Of a stretch of 47,861 nucleotides of DNA, positions 23,909 to 33,016 are shown in pieces. The notes under the pieces were generated by a model, which was not told where the DNA came from, searched no databases, and saw only the letters and a program-made list of their open reading frames with translations. The stretch's first letter is position 1. Each line of letters opens with the position of its first letter. The stretch lies in contig CAJMQQ010000015.1 of the NCBI GenBank assembly GCA_905215625.1, positions 1 through 47,861 on the forward strand. Reading direction: 5' to 3'. This DNA is from an uncultured bacterium. GTDB lineage: Bacteria; Bacillota; Clostridia; Lachnospirales; Lachnospiraceae. The position numbers and the translations under genes are program-made.

Positions 23909-25480
23909 CTGTTCATCTGCAGGAATCTGCAGTTCCCTCTCGTAATACCGGAACATATTTTTTCCACTCTGCTTACTTAAATATAATGCCTTATCTGCCT
24001 CATGCAGACTTCTCTCATAAGAAAAATTCCGCGCATTTACAAACGTAATTCCTGCACTGCAGCTAAGCTGTATTTTTGTATACTTTTTCAACTTACAAAA
24101 TAGTTCCTTCATCCGGCGTTCCAAAATAGAAGGTTCATTGATGTTGCTGAGAAATACCAGAAATTCGTCTCCTCCCAAACGTCCGATCAAATCTTTTCTA
24201 CGGAATGTATTCATCATCACTTCCGTCAAATGTTTTAATGCTGCATCTCCCTCTAAATGACCATATTCATCATTAATATGTTTAAAGTTATCCAAGTCCA
24301 ATATAATTAATGCTCCTCTGGCGTCTGGATCCTTTGTCATATACCGGATGATTTCCCTTTCCAGGGCCCTTCGGTTGTAAACATTGGTAAGGGGATCCCG
24401 AGTGGCCTCCTCTTCTGTTTCTAACTGCTGGCGTTTCTCTATATCAATATCTTTCAAGTATAAGAGCGCATACATATTATCCATAAATTTTTCTTTAAAG
24501 ACGTGAACTACTAACTCTACCCAATGCAGCTCTCCGTTTATCTTTCTCTTAAAGCACCATTTTCTAGTAACCTCCCCTCTGGCATACATCTGCTTCATCG
24601 TTTCAACATTCAGATATTTCCGATACCTGCTTTCGTCTTCCGGCTGAACTACCTTTTTTAAAGATTCTCTCATCAAATCGTTGAACAAAATCGCCCTGTC
24701 GTGCGATTCCTTCTCATACTCTGCCCATAAGCCATCTGCCTTCATTAACTGCCCGCTTTCCACATCTACTTCTGCGTATGCCACTGTTTCCGAAAGCATT
24801 GCATTATAAAAATCGCTGATTCTTGCAAACTCTAATTCCGCCGAACGTTCTTCTTCTACCGGCTCTAAAATGACTACCATAATATGATCATCACCATCGC
24901 TCTGACTAAGATGCTGGATTTTCATTCGAAACCACTTATAAGAGCCGCCCTTTGCTTTCAGAAGAAGTTCCTTGCCAATGCTTTCTTCGATATCCAGTTC
25001 TAAGAAAATCTTTCGGAATTCATTTGCAAAATGTGGGTGTACAATTCCCTTTCGAATCCAGCATTCCGGAAATTGTTCCTCTCTTTCTTCCGCACCAGAC
25101 AGCAGTTTTCTATCCGTATGAAAATATATCGCCTGCTTCTGCTCATTATACTCGAATCTTTCGCTTGTAATGCCAGCCGGTAAAAAGCTCGGCCTGTTAA
25201 TATCGCTGATAATCCGGTGATACCCCTGCAGACAAATCTCGCCATCTCTGTCTTCCATCCTGACCCCTATACTTCGCACCATTACTTCCCCATTATCCGG
25301 GTGAATCCAGGTATACTCCAACTGTACAATTTGTCGTGTAGAAATCATCTCTTCCAGTGCTTTGTTTACATACTGGCTATAGCCATCATTAATACGGTTA
25401 TACCAATAGGAATAGCACTCTTCGGGGGTTAAGTTTTCCTGAATTCCAAGAATGTGAAGCATAATATTGTCTGCAAACAT
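23891..25480 (-). CDS. Diguanylate cyclase fragment: partial PAS, PAS-like, GGDEF
   Basis: 529 residues as an open frame. The last domain (about 355-515) is a GGDEF diguanylate cyclase with intact RLGGDEF (434-440) and an inhibitory I-site R427-x-x-D430, so it should make c-di-GMP and be feedback-controlled. Residues 1-95 are the body of a PAS domain whose first strand is encoded upstream of an in-frame TGA; 105-210 and 215-350 look like further PAS-like sensor domains. The ATG at 25480 lacks a clear ribosome binding site and lies 6 nt after the TGA that ends the upstream frame. It is probably a broken-off half of one large protein, though restart of translation might make it separately. Confidence 0.8.
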   Translation of the reverse strand: MFADNIMLHILGIQENLTPEECYSYWYNRINDGYSQYVNKALEEMISTRQIVQLEYTWIHPDNGEVMVRSIGVRMEDRDGEICLQGYHRIISDINRPSFLPAGITSERFEYNEQKQAIYFHTDRKLLSGAEEREEQFPECWIRKGIVHPHFANEFRKIFLELDIEESIGKELLLKAKGGSYKWFRMKIQHLSQSDGDDHIMVVILEPVEEERSAELEFARISDFYNAMLSETVAYAEVDVESGQLMKADGLWAEYEKESHDRAILFNDLMRESLKKVVQPEDESRYRKYLNVETMKQMYARGEVTRKWCFKRKINGELHWVELVVHVFKEKFMDNMYALLYLKDIDIEKRQQLETEEEATRDPLTNVYNRRALEREIIRYMTKDPDARGALIILDLDNFKHINDEYGHLEGDAALKHLTEVMMNTFRRKDLIGRLGGDEFLVFLSNINEPSILERRMKELFCKLKKYTKIQLSCSAGITFVNARNFSYERSLHEADKALYLSKQSGKNMFRYYERELQIPADEQTGSSI

Positions 25481-25486
25481 CTCATA

Positions 25487-27661
25487 TCAGCCATGTTCTT
25501 TATCAATCCGGACAATCCATAGTCCTAATTCTACCTTCTTTAAAATTTCTTCATGCCGGTTTTCCAAAAACTTATAAAATTTTTTATCATTTCTATTAAT
25601 ATCCATTCGTTCCGTCACATCATGTGCAACCTCAAACCGGGCCAGTTTTCCCTTCCATGGAATTAATTTATCTTTTACGACAAAACGACGGTTATGGTAT
25701 ATATTTGTGATTTCTGCTGTTAAAAAATTGCCCTGCTTTAAATCCTTATTGTTACAGAACTCACAAGGACTTGTCCTTCCATAAAGGACCTGATAGCAAG
25801 GCTGTCCTTTATAGTCATAAATCCCTGCCATGCTGCGCCCTGCAGGATTTAAATAGTAAAGTTCATGGCTTTGGGGATTGCTGACATATATAATATCTTC
25901 GATATTTTCTGCAATTACCCCTGGATCTTCTTCTGAAATCTGGTCTTCTGCATCCCGCTCTGTGCTGCTTCCCATATGCCGATAGTATGCTTCTTCCTGT
26001 CGTCTTTCCTGATAAGCATCACTATCATTCCGGATATAAAGTTCTTCAAACTTCTCCTGACTGTACGGTGTAGCAAATAAATATCCCTGCAGTACATCCG
26101 GTTTTAAGTCCTGAAGCGCTAACAGTTCTCCCTCCGTTTCTACACCCTCACAGCAAACGCGAATCTGGGCGCTATGGGCCAGTTCAATCAAATTCTCCAG
26201 AAGCTGATAATTATAGGTACTATACTGAAGCCGGCTCACAAAGCTTCTGTCTATCTTAATTTCATGTATATCAATACTCTTTAAATAACTAAGATTGGAA
26301 TATCCGGTTCCGAAATCATCCAGTGCAATCTGGATTCCAGCTTTCGCCCATTGATAAAAAATACGGTTAAAATACGGATATTCCTCTAACTGGATACTTT
26401 CTGTCAATTCCAGGGTCAGCACCTCTCCTGAGAGTCCGGAATCTTTCAAGCACTGAAGGACCAAAGACCCAATATTTTCCTGTTTTAACTGTATATAGGA
26501 AATATTTACACTAATATGAAAATTCTTAATTTTTTTACGCCATTCCCCGCATTTTTTCAATGCCGTCTCTAATACCCAATACCCTACTTGGCAAATCATT
26601 CCTGTTTCCTCTAAGAGAGGAATAAACTGAGCAGGAGGAATTTTTCCCTGTCTGGCTGACTCGTAACGCAAAAGTGCCTCTGCCCCTGTAATTTCATAAG
26701 AATTACTGTCAATCTGAGGCTGGTAAAATAAAGAAAAGCCTTCAAAGCCATTTTCAATGGAATGACGTATTTCATCCTGAAGTTCCAAATAGCTAAACCA
26801 TTCTTCATAATCCCGAATGGAAAAAAATTCTAAAATGTTTCCCTGTTTCTTTGCCCTGTCCATGGCAATTTCTGCATACTGGTAAATAGCGGCTACATCT
26901 AGATGATTCTCTGGTGTGTAAGAAACCGCACCTGCTGAAAATGTACAGAATGAACTCATCCGTTCTTTTAATGCTTCATATAACGTTTCGACATATTCTT
27001 TATTTTTTCCAATCAGGTTTACTGCAAACCGATTTCCACTTAGCCAATAAACACTGTCCGGCATCTCTACAGTATCTTCTAAAGCATTCATTAGCTCTAA
27101 AAGCATCTGATCTCCATGATCTCTTCCATAGATAATGTTGATATTTTTTAAACTATCTACACAGATCACCATTAAATAGCCGCAAAGTTTTTCTGATACA
27201 GCCGCTTTCAAGTCTGCCTCAAATCTGCCGCCGCTCCAGATACCATTTAGCGAATCGGTTCTCTTCAAGCTTTGATCGGATACTCTTCCTATCATCATTA
27301 ACGGAGAATTATCTTTTTCAAAAATACTCTTCCCCCGGCAGCTAATCCAAACTCTCCGCCCCCTTCGATCAACCAACCGGTATTCCATATCATGCGTATC
27401 TGTTTCTCCATGGATTAAACGTGCAAAATCTTCCTTCACAGTTGATAAGTCTTTTAGATAAACAATCTTTTCCCAGTCCTCTACCTGATACCCCCGTTCT
27501 GACTGCGGCCCTATCGGAAATCTTTCATTTATGTCTTTTGCAAAATAAATGGATCCTGTTTTAAAATCCCATACAAAAAGATAATCATCAGTACTCTCAT
27601 TTAGAAAGCGCAGCATTTGCAGATATTGCTTAACTTTCTGATGCATTTCATCCTTATTCAC
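25487..27661 (-). CDS. PAS-(degenerate GGDEF)-EAL-PAS protein, probable c-di-GMP phosphodiesterase
   Basis: 724 residues from a GTG start (AAAAGGAG 5 nt upstream). Order: PAS (about 15-130), GGDEF-like domain (140-285) whose signature is SGNRF (208-212), hence inactive as a cyclase, EAL domain (290-545), PAS with CYQVLYGRTSPCEFC (622-636) and a truncated PAS start (705-724). The EAL residues for catalysis are present: E328 in AEALLRY, N386, ELTES (418-422), DDFGTGYSNL (448-457), K469, E505 and Q525, so it should cleave c-di-GMP. No membrane helix. The frame ends at a TGA inside the last PAS domain. Confidence 0.85.
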   Translation of the reverse strand: MNKDEMHQKVKQYLQMLRFLNESTDDYLFVWDFKTGSIYFAKDINERFPIGPQSERGYQVEDWEKIVYLKDLSTVKEDFARLIHGETDTHDMEYRLVDRRGRRVWISCRGKSIFEKDNSPLMMIGRVSDQSLKRTDSLNGIWSGGRFEADLKAAVSEKLCGYLMVICVDSLKNINIIYGRDHGDQMLLELMNALEDTVEMPDSVYWLSGNRFAVNLIGKNKEYVETLYEALKERMSSFCTFSAGAVSYTPENHLDVAAIYQYAEIAMDRAKKQGNILEFFSIRDYEEWFSYLELQDEIRHSIENGFEGFSLFYQPQIDSNSYEITGAEALLRYESARQGKIPPAQFIPLLEETGMICQVGYWVLETALKKCGEWRKKIKNFHISVNISYIQLKQENIGSLVLQCLKDSGLSGEVLTLELTESIQLEEYPYFNRIFYQWAKAGIQIALDDFGTGYSNLSYLKSIDIHEIKIDRSFVSRLQYSTYNYQLLENLIELAHSAQIRVCCEGVETEGELLALQDLKPDVLQGYLFATPYSQEKFEELYIRNDSDAYQERRQEEAYYRHMGSSTERDAEDQISEEDPGVIAENIEDIIYVSNPQSHELYYLNPAGRSMAGIYDYKGQPCYQVLYGRTSPCEFCNNKDLKQGNFLTAEITNIYHNRRFVVKDKLIPWKGKLARFEVAHDVTERMDINRNDKKFYKFLENRHEEILKKVELGLWIVRIDKEHG

Positions 27662-27745
27662 GAGTTCTCCTTTTCGATTTATCTATTAAAGTTATTTAAA
27701 ACAGTATACCATTATTAGAAATAAAAATAAACTATCTGCTGGCCT

Positions 27746-29056
27746 TTATATAAATCGATACCCATTATCTGCTATATAGATTTCATCCCCTGCTTCTAAC
27801 GGCACCTTTTCGTTATTTTGCAGCATCTCTCCTCTCACTCTGGTTCCATTGGTAGAATTTAAATCCGTAACCGCATATCCGTTTTCTGTCTCTTCTATTT
27901 TTACATGAAGCCGGCTGACCGTATCTTTATTTAAAATAAAGTCTGCAATCCCACTCTGCTTTCCAATAATAAAAGGAAAATATGCCAGTGGAATATCTTC
28001 TGTCCGTTTATCCAGACTGAGAAGATAATGTACTGCCTTCTGCCTGGTCTCCTGGGCAGTCAGAATACGCGTTTCCATAACTTCACCTGGCATTTCCAAC
28101 TCTGGTTCACCAAACGGCTCTTCTGGACTGTTTTCTTCTGAAAACGTCACTGTCCATGGACTGTCCTTTTTTAGACTTTCTTCTGCCTTCTCTTCTGTTT
28201 TTTCCCTTTTTTCCACAAGCGCTGAAACTTTGCGCCGGATAATCCACATACTTATTCCTGCCACTCCCCATATTCCATACCAGGCAGTCAGTAAAACCGG
28301 ATATTCTTTAAAAAATTGTGTCCCTTTTATAAGCCACACAATCCCAGGCGCTAATAAAATGAATGCTGTTGGGAAAATGGACTTTTTCCAGTCTGTCTCT
28401 TTAGGACCAGACAAGACTGTATCTTCTTGTAATTCCTTTTTTCGTAATTTCATCTCTTCTTTCAGCAGCTCGTTATCTTCCTGTAGTTTTTGTTTGGTTT
28501 TTCTGGAAATTTCATCTGGTTCCTGCGGTAGCCATTTCAGCAAATCTTCCATACCATAAAACTCCTTCTGGCTTTCCTGATACAGACGGTATGCCAGAAC
28601 TACTGTATCTTTTTCCTTATGATCGACCTTCTTTAAGAGATATTGCAGCAATTGTTCCATTGTCTTTGAAAAATCAGCATTCCGGTCTGGAACAAAACAT
28701 AAAAATGCCTGGAAGTCTTCTGGATCAATATAAATATATTCCGGTTCTAATAAAATACGGCTTTCCTGAAGCAGGTAACTCTCCAATCTCTCCAGAATCT
28801 CTGCAATGGATACCATCAGTTTCGCAATTTCTTCCCTGCGAATGGTTCTTCCTTCCAACATCCGGCTTAATGGCTGTTTTGAAGTAATCTCATAATAATA
28901 TTGAATTCCTTCTTCTGTCTGCTGGAACCGGAATTTCAGCAATCCCTCAATCGTATTTGCCATCAGCATATGGCATTCATAATTTTCACTTTTACTGTTT
29001 TCTGGTCTTATAATTAAGTAATTATGACGCATCTGCCTTTCATAATGTATTTCCAT
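27746..29056 (-). CDS. DUF6382 + FHA domain membrane protein of the Tad locus
   Basis: 436 residues. An N-terminal DUF6382-type domain (about 1-180) is followed by a charged helix (185-215), two membrane helices (227-245, 253-273), an acidic linker and a C-terminal FHA domain (about 352-436) with its conserved GK, SRLH and NSTNGT residues, which read phosphothreonine. Both soluble domains are probably cytoplasmic. It overlaps the TadE gene by 17 bp and is the last gene of the pilus operon. FHA proteins at such places couple secretion or pilus machines to Ser/Thr kinase signalling; no kinase is in the window. GGAGG lies 6 nt before the ATG. Confidence 0.85.
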   Translation of the reverse strand: MEIHYERQMRHNYLIIRPENSKSENYECHMLMANTIEGLLKFRFQQTEEGIQYYYEITSKQPLSRMLEGRTIRREEIAKLMVSIAEILERLESYLLQESRILLEPEYIYIDPEDFQAFLCFVPDRNADFSKTMEQLLQYLLKKVDHKEKDTVVLAYRLYQESQKEFYGMEDLLKWLPQEPDEISRKTKQKLQEDNELLKEEMKLRKKELQEDTVLSGPKETDWKKSIFPTAFILLAPGIVWLIKGTQFFKEYPVLLTAWYGIWGVAGISMWIIRRKVSALVEKREKTEEKAEESLKKDSPWTVTFSEENSPEEPFGEPELEMPGEVMETRILTAQETRQKAVHYLLSLDKRTEDIPLAYFPFIIGKQSGIADFILNKDTVSRLHVKIEETENGYAVTDLNSTNGTRVRGEMLQNNEKVPLEAGDEIYIADNGYRFI

Positions 29057-29405
29057 TCCTTTCCTCCAATTTTCTGACCACTTCTACTTTTCTTAAAAAC
29101 TCTTCCGGCTGAAAAATTTTCACTTCAATCTCTGCACGCCACCTGCCGTTAAACCGGTTCGCCTCTGCTTTTCCTTTCATATAGTCTGACTCTTCCATAA
29201 GCTGAATATCAAAATCTCTAAAAACACCTGCTTTCTGTTTTCTTTCTTCCGGATGCAAATGACGCAATTCTTCTAAAGTTTTATGTAAAACCATTTTTCC
29301 AGTTACTTCATCATAAATCTGATACGTATGCTGAATCATGCCTGCCATCATAAAACTGCAAACACTCATAATAACTGCTGCTTCTATCGTATAACTGCCT
29401 TTCAA
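29040..29405 (-). CDS. TadE-like pseudopilin
   Basis: 121 residues from a TTG start with AGGGGG 8 nt upstream. The N-terminus MKGSYTIEAAVIMSV has the type IVb prepilin pattern: cleavage after Gly3 leaves Glu at +5, followed by a hydrophobic helix (about 9-30). The rest is a small soluble domain. TadE-like proteins are minor pilins or assembly factors. Two prepilin peptidases in this locus could process it. Confidence 0.82.
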   Translation of the reverse strand: MKGSYTIEAAVIMSVCSFMMAGMIQHTYQIYDEVTGKMVLHKTLEELRHLHPEERKQKAGVFRDFDIQLMEESDYMKGKAEANRFNGRWRAEIEVKIFQPEEFLRKVEVVRKLEERNGNTL

Positions 29406-29417
29406 TTTTCTTTCCCC

Positions 29418-29897
29418 CTAAATCATATTCAGCCACATTCCTATCGGCAGCACAAATATCAAAAACGGTAATTCCAGTTTTCTCCCCTCCTGCCATCCAA
29501 TCTTTTTAATAAACAAATAACCAATTCCCCAGATACTGCACAGAAGCAGACTTCCTAAAAACAGCGCTATATTTTTCCAAAAGCCAAAATAAATCCCCGT
29601 AATTAAAAACAGCATTCCATCTCCTGCCCCTATGCTGCCATCTGCAGCCCTTGACAACAGCAAAAGCACGACTCCTACCATTGCCCCTAAAGCAGCTTCC
29701 AAAAAAGACACTTCTTTATTATTTCCATGGAAAAATACTATCCAGGATTCACTCCCCAGCCATACATCCATATGCAGAATTACTGCCATTCTCCAAAAAA
29801 ATGCTTCTAGTCCTCCGGCCAGGTAAATCCATCTGGGAATTTCTCTATATTTCCAGTCATAAAGCGCCGCTGCCGCTAAAAATAACAAAACTGCCAT
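29418..29897 (-). CDS. A24-family prepilin peptidase (TadV-like), second copy
   Basis: 159 residues, five or six membrane helices. The two catalytic aspartates of A24 peptidases are visible: YDWKYREIP (Asp near residue 14) and GAGDGML (GxGD, near residue 94). It is a minimal form without the N-methylase domain and should cleave pilin leaders at the inner membrane. AAAGGAGG directly precedes the ATG. Another A24 gene lies at the head of this operon. Confidence 0.87.
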   Translation of the reverse strand: MAVLLFLAAAALYDWKYREIPRWIYLAGGLEAFFWRMAVILHMDVWLGSESWIVFFHGNNKEVSFLEAALGAMVGVVLLLLSRAADGSIGAGDGMLFLITGIYFGFWKNIALFLGSLLLCSIWGIGYLFIKKIGWQEGRKLELPFLIFVLPIGMWLNMI

Positions 29898-29906
29898 AAT
29901 CCTCCT

Positions 29907-30833
29907 TTACCAACAATACGAACATTTTCCTAAATGTTCTGCTTCTTCAATCGGAACTTCCTGAATATATGCCTTGGTAGCTGGACAGTTCCATCTGAAA
30001 TGGTAACTTTCTCCCTCAGGCATTACATATACGCTGCTGTTCTGTCCTGCCAATTTTCCGCAGATTTTACACGGCCGGTATTTTCTTCCAGAATGATTCC
30101 GTTTTGTTTCTAACTCTTCATAAGCAATTAGTTCCATTTCATTTGACAGATAATGACACTTTGGCGTTTTATGATATCTCGTACTATCTTTTCCAATAAA
30201 AACCATGTCCTGCTGCGGCTTTATTCCACCAGTCCCATTTTGTAAATGTCCTAAAGGTCCATTTCTTCCTATCCAGGCCCGCCGGATGCTGACCGACTTC
30301 ATAGGCAAGGCTTTCAGACCAAAAACAGAAAACGGCAGTCTCATTTTATAATTCATAACCAGTTTAATCGTCTCTCCATCCTGCATAATCTGAGAATTCC
30401 TGAATGTTGCCTGCTCAATACCTTTTTTATTCATTTCTTCTAAAATTCTGAGTTTTCCCAAAGCAGTGCCTCGATAAATTCCCAGCGTTTCTTCATCTGT
30501 TAAATAGGCATACTGGCTGAGCTGTTCCCCTGTTTTTTCCAATCCGGCTTGTATCTGCCTCTGCCTGTCCATCATTACCATTGGCATCATCATACAGATA
30601 CAAGCAAATAAAAATAGTGATAACCCCAGTGCTGCTTCAACCGACATACTTCCTTTTGCCCACTGTCTGACGGAGGAAAATAAACACACCCTTTTTCTAC
30701 GGAAATGGTTATGTCTTATAAACGGGGCTCGTACTTGGAGAGTTGCGTTATTTTCGCCCGATTTAGCGATAGAAAAGAGAAGCGCCATATATTGTTGAAT
30801 GAAACTATATAATAATACCGTGAAAAAGGGCAT
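29907..30833 (-). CDS. TadE-like pseudopilin with two predicted zinc-binding modules
   Basis: 308 residues from an ATG with GGAGGAG 8-9 nt upstream. A prepilin-like segment lies internally at 60-90: KGSMSVEAALGLSLF, where cleavage after Gly61 would leave Glu at +5. Residues 91-205 form a small domain. The C-terminus carries two similar metal-binding-like modules: H221-x4-C226 with C255-x2-C258 (YRPCKICGK), and H278-x4-C283 with C304-x2-C307 (GKCSYCW), like half-Ada repeats. They would lie outside the cell if the helix exports the C-terminus. The 60 residues before the helix are long and basic, which is unusual; a later start is possible but lacks a ribosome binding site. Confidence 0.72.
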   Translation of the reverse strand: MPFFTVLLYSFIQQYMALLFSIAKSGENNATLQVRAPFIRHNHFRRKRVCLFSSVRQWAKGSMSVEAALGLSLFLFACICMMMPMVMMDRQRQIQAGLEKTGEQLSQYAYLTDEETLGIYRGTALGKLRILEEMNKKGIEQATFRNSQIMQDGETIKLVMNYKMRLPFSVFGLKALPMKSVSIRRAWIGRNGPLGHLQNGTGGIKPQQDMVFIGKDSTRYHKTPKCHYLSNEMELIAYEELETKRNHSGRKYRPCKICGKLAGQNSSVYVMPEGESYHFRWNCPATKAYIQEVPIEEAEHLGKCSYCW

Positions 30834-30861
30834 GCTTATTCTCCTCCGTTATTTTTATTTT

Positions 30862-32805
30862 CTAGTATCTCTTTTTTACTAAAATTCTTCTCTCATAATC
30901 CCCTGCCTCGCTCTCCATGAAGTTTTTCAACAATCCTAGTGATAAAAATATATGTTTTCCACAAACCTTTGCTTCTATTTCCACTTCACTGGCACAACGG
31001 CTCATTAAAAATCCTTTTTCTCTTCTGGCGATATTTACCTGCATCATATCCATCATCCGGTAAATCATGGTTTTTTCCGGCATTACCATACAGAATAATT
31101 TTAAATAGCCAGTATAATCCAACCCTTCTCCCCCTTGTCTTTGCGGTACGGATCCGGTTTTTCCCAATTCCAGTAGTTCTTCTAAACCTACTTTCCACGA
31201 ATTTCCATCTTTCCAAATCGGAACTTTTCCTCCTGAAAGAAGCTGCTTTACATCTGCCAGCGACTCTCCTAATGCCCAGATTCCCATAATAAAAAAGGCT
31301 GTAATTCCAATTAAAGGCGCAAACCCAGAAACTCCTACGATTGCAGATGCCAATGCTTCTGCCTCTTGACGTTTTTTCGAGTCAGTCAGAATATGAATTA
31401 AGTTCAAACCTTCCCTTACTGCTAAAAGACCAGTTACTGAAGATGACAGATTGGAACCGTCTATCGAACTTCCATATAAAATGTATTCCATCTCATACTG
31501 AAATTCCTTTTTGTCTTGGGAACAAAAATCTGTAAAAAACTGGCCTGTATATTCCGCTGTCAAAGCTCTGTCTGCAAGACTGTTTATCCCTTCTGGTTCT
31601 CCTGAATCAAGTCCTTCTGAATCAGCGCCTTCCGAACCCCCACTATCTTTTGATGGAAGATCTGCTGTTTCGATGATCCCTTCCGAAACCCGACTTCCTT
31701 CCGGAAGAACTAACTGCAAAATCCCAGACTCTGCTGCCCTTCGGATCTGATTTAACAACCCTTCTGCCTCCTTGTTTTCACCTCCTGCTGTATACGAAAC
31801 CTGCAAAATCTGGTATTGGTTAAAATGATCCCTGACTGGTTCCCATAGTTCTTCTTCATCTAAAGAATCTCCTTCTTCTTCCGGCTCCCAGTTCCCGATA
31901 TATTCCATTACCTCTTCTGCTTCTTCCATGACCTGAGATACCAGTTCCTGTTGCTCCCATGCAAGCTGTGGAAGTCTCTCCACCTCCTGTCTTCTTTCCC
32001 CACTCTGCGATACATAAGACTCATATCGGGACAGCTCGTCCAGCAATGCCTGCTGTACAGCATTTCCCATATCCTGTCGCTTTTCCTCATATTCTGCCTG
32101 TACCTCCCGCATCTGTTCCATCAGTTTGTCTGCCTGTTTCCCGTATTTTTTTACCAAATCCGGAACTCTCTTTAAATCGTCCTTTAAATTCTCTGATGCC
32201 TTTAAAAATCCGGTTCCATCCCCTTCCTCCAAGGCTTGCTGCGCTTCCTGGAATCTGTTCTTCTGTTTCTCCAGGCAGTCTCTTATCTGCTCTAAAATCT
32301 GTTCCAGTTTCCATGCATTTTTCGTCTGTTTCTCCATTTTTTCAGACACTGCATGAACCTGTTCTGCCTCTTTGACTGTTTTGCTTATTGTCTCAGCTTC
32401 ATCCAGTCCTATGTCTAAAGTCCAGACTCCGTATTTCATAAAGTCCAGAATCTGCTGTTCCAGATACTTCCCGCCATTCTCTGTAAGATGAACCAGAGTT
32501 CCTGCATCTGAAGACTCTAATTTTGCAGCATACCAGTCCGGTGTCTCCAGATAATACTGAAAGTATGTTTGAAACTCTTCCTCTATTGCCTGTTTTCCTA
32601 TATATTCCACTCCAAATACCCGATACTCCTCCCACAAGGGTAAATGATACTGGCTCATTACCGAATCCAGCGCCGAATGGGCAGCCATTTCAAGATAACA
32701 CCTCTCTCCGGCAATTCTGGCAGATTCCAGCAGGCTGCAGATCAGCCCGAATACACACAGCAAAATCAGACTTAGAAATACGGTAATCTGTCCTTTAAAC
32801 TTCAT
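30862..32805 (-). CDS. DUF5702-like Tad-locus protein with long coiled coil
   Basis: 647 residues. N-terminal membrane helix (about 5-27; GQITVFLSLILLCVFGLICS) that looks pilin-like but lacks the +5 Glu, then a soluble domain, a long Glu/Gln-rich coiled coil (about 160-350), an acidic low-complexity linker (SEGADSEGLDSGEPEG), a second hydrophobic segment (about 485-515) and a C-terminal soluble domain. This architecture is that of the DUF5702 proteins found in Tad loci of Lachnospiraceae, perhaps in place of TadG. I start at ATG 32805, because AGAGGTG lies 8 nt upstream; a TTG two codons earlier is too close to it. Confidence 0.78.
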   Translation of the reverse strand: MKFKGQITVFLSLILLCVFGLICSLLESARIAGERCYLEMAAHSALDSVMSQYHLPLWEEYRVFGVEYIGKQAIEEEFQTYFQYYLETPDWYAAKLESSDAGTLVHLTENGGKYLEQQILDFMKYGVWTLDIGLDEAETISKTVKEAEQVHAVSEKMEKQTKNAWKLEQILEQIRDCLEKQKNRFQEAQQALEEGDGTGFLKASENLKDDLKRVPDLVKKYGKQADKLMEQMREVQAEYEEKRQDMGNAVQQALLDELSRYESYVSQSGERRQEVERLPQLAWEQQELVSQVMEEAEEVMEYIGNWEPEEEGDSLDEEELWEPVRDHFNQYQILQVSYTAGGENKEAEGLLNQIRRAAESGILQLVLPEGSRVSEGIIETADLPSKDSGGSEGADSEGLDSGEPEGINSLADRALTAEYTGQFFTDFCSQDKKEFQYEMEYILYGSSIDGSNLSSSVTGLLAVREGLNLIHILTDSKKRQEAEALASAIVGVSGFAPLIGITAFFIMGIWALGESLADVKQLLSGGKVPIWKDGNSWKVGLEELLELGKTGSVPQRQGGEGLDYTGYLKLFCMVMPEKTMIYRMMDMMQVNIARREKGFLMSRCASEVEIEAKVCGKHIFLSLGLLKNFMESEAGDYERRILVKKRY

Positions 32806-32807
32806 CG

Positions 32808-32987
32808 TCAATACACCTCTTTTGACTGACTGTTAATTTCTTTGAAAACATTGTTTAAAAGTGTCGTAATCTGTTTCTTAAAAATAATAACCAGACCAAT
32901 CAGAACCACCAAAATCAACACAACTTCGATAACTCCAATTCCATCTTCTTCTGTCAGCCAGGCTTGTAATTCTTCTTTTGCCTTCAT
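32808..32987 (-). CDS. flp: Flp-type (type IVb) major pilin
   Basis: 59 residues from ATG 32987, just after AGGAGGAGGTG, the best ribosome binding site of the operon, as expected for the most abundant product. Sequence around DGIGVIEVVLILVVLIGLV fits Flp1-like prepilins: cleavage after the Gly of DG leaves Ile-Gly-Val-Ile-Glu with Glu at +5, then a 20-residue hydrophobic helix and a short charged tail. It should be trimmed by an A24 peptidase and polymerised by the CpaF/TadB/TadC machine. Confidence 0.9.
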   Translation of the reverse strand: MKAKEELQAWLTEEDGIGVIEVVLILVVLIGLVIIFKKQITTLLNNVFKEINSQSKEVY

Positions 32988-33016
32988 ACCTTTCACCTCC
33001 TCCTGCTGCTTCTCTA

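Larger units (their letters stand above)
23891..27661 (-). pseudogene. Composite c-di-GMP turnover gene interrupted by one in-frame TGA
   Basis: The two preceding open frames are in the same frame, separated only by TGA (25487-25489) and two sense codons before the ATG at 25480. Read through, they give one protein of about 1,256 codons with PAS-GGDEF*-EAL-PAS-PAS-PAS-GGDEF, and the junction restores a continuous PAS domain (GLWIVRIDKEHG, stop, YEMFADNIMLHILGI). A single change (for example CGA to TGA) explains it. A sequencing error, a natural read-through or a true recent nonsense mutation are all possible, so the pseudogene label is provisional. Confidence 0.6.

Noticed and set aside
25487..25489. 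The in-frame TGA as a selenocysteine codon
   Set aside because: It lies in a PAS domain with no catalytic need for selenocysteine, no conserved Cys is expected at this place, and no convincing bacterial SECIS stem-loop follows directly.
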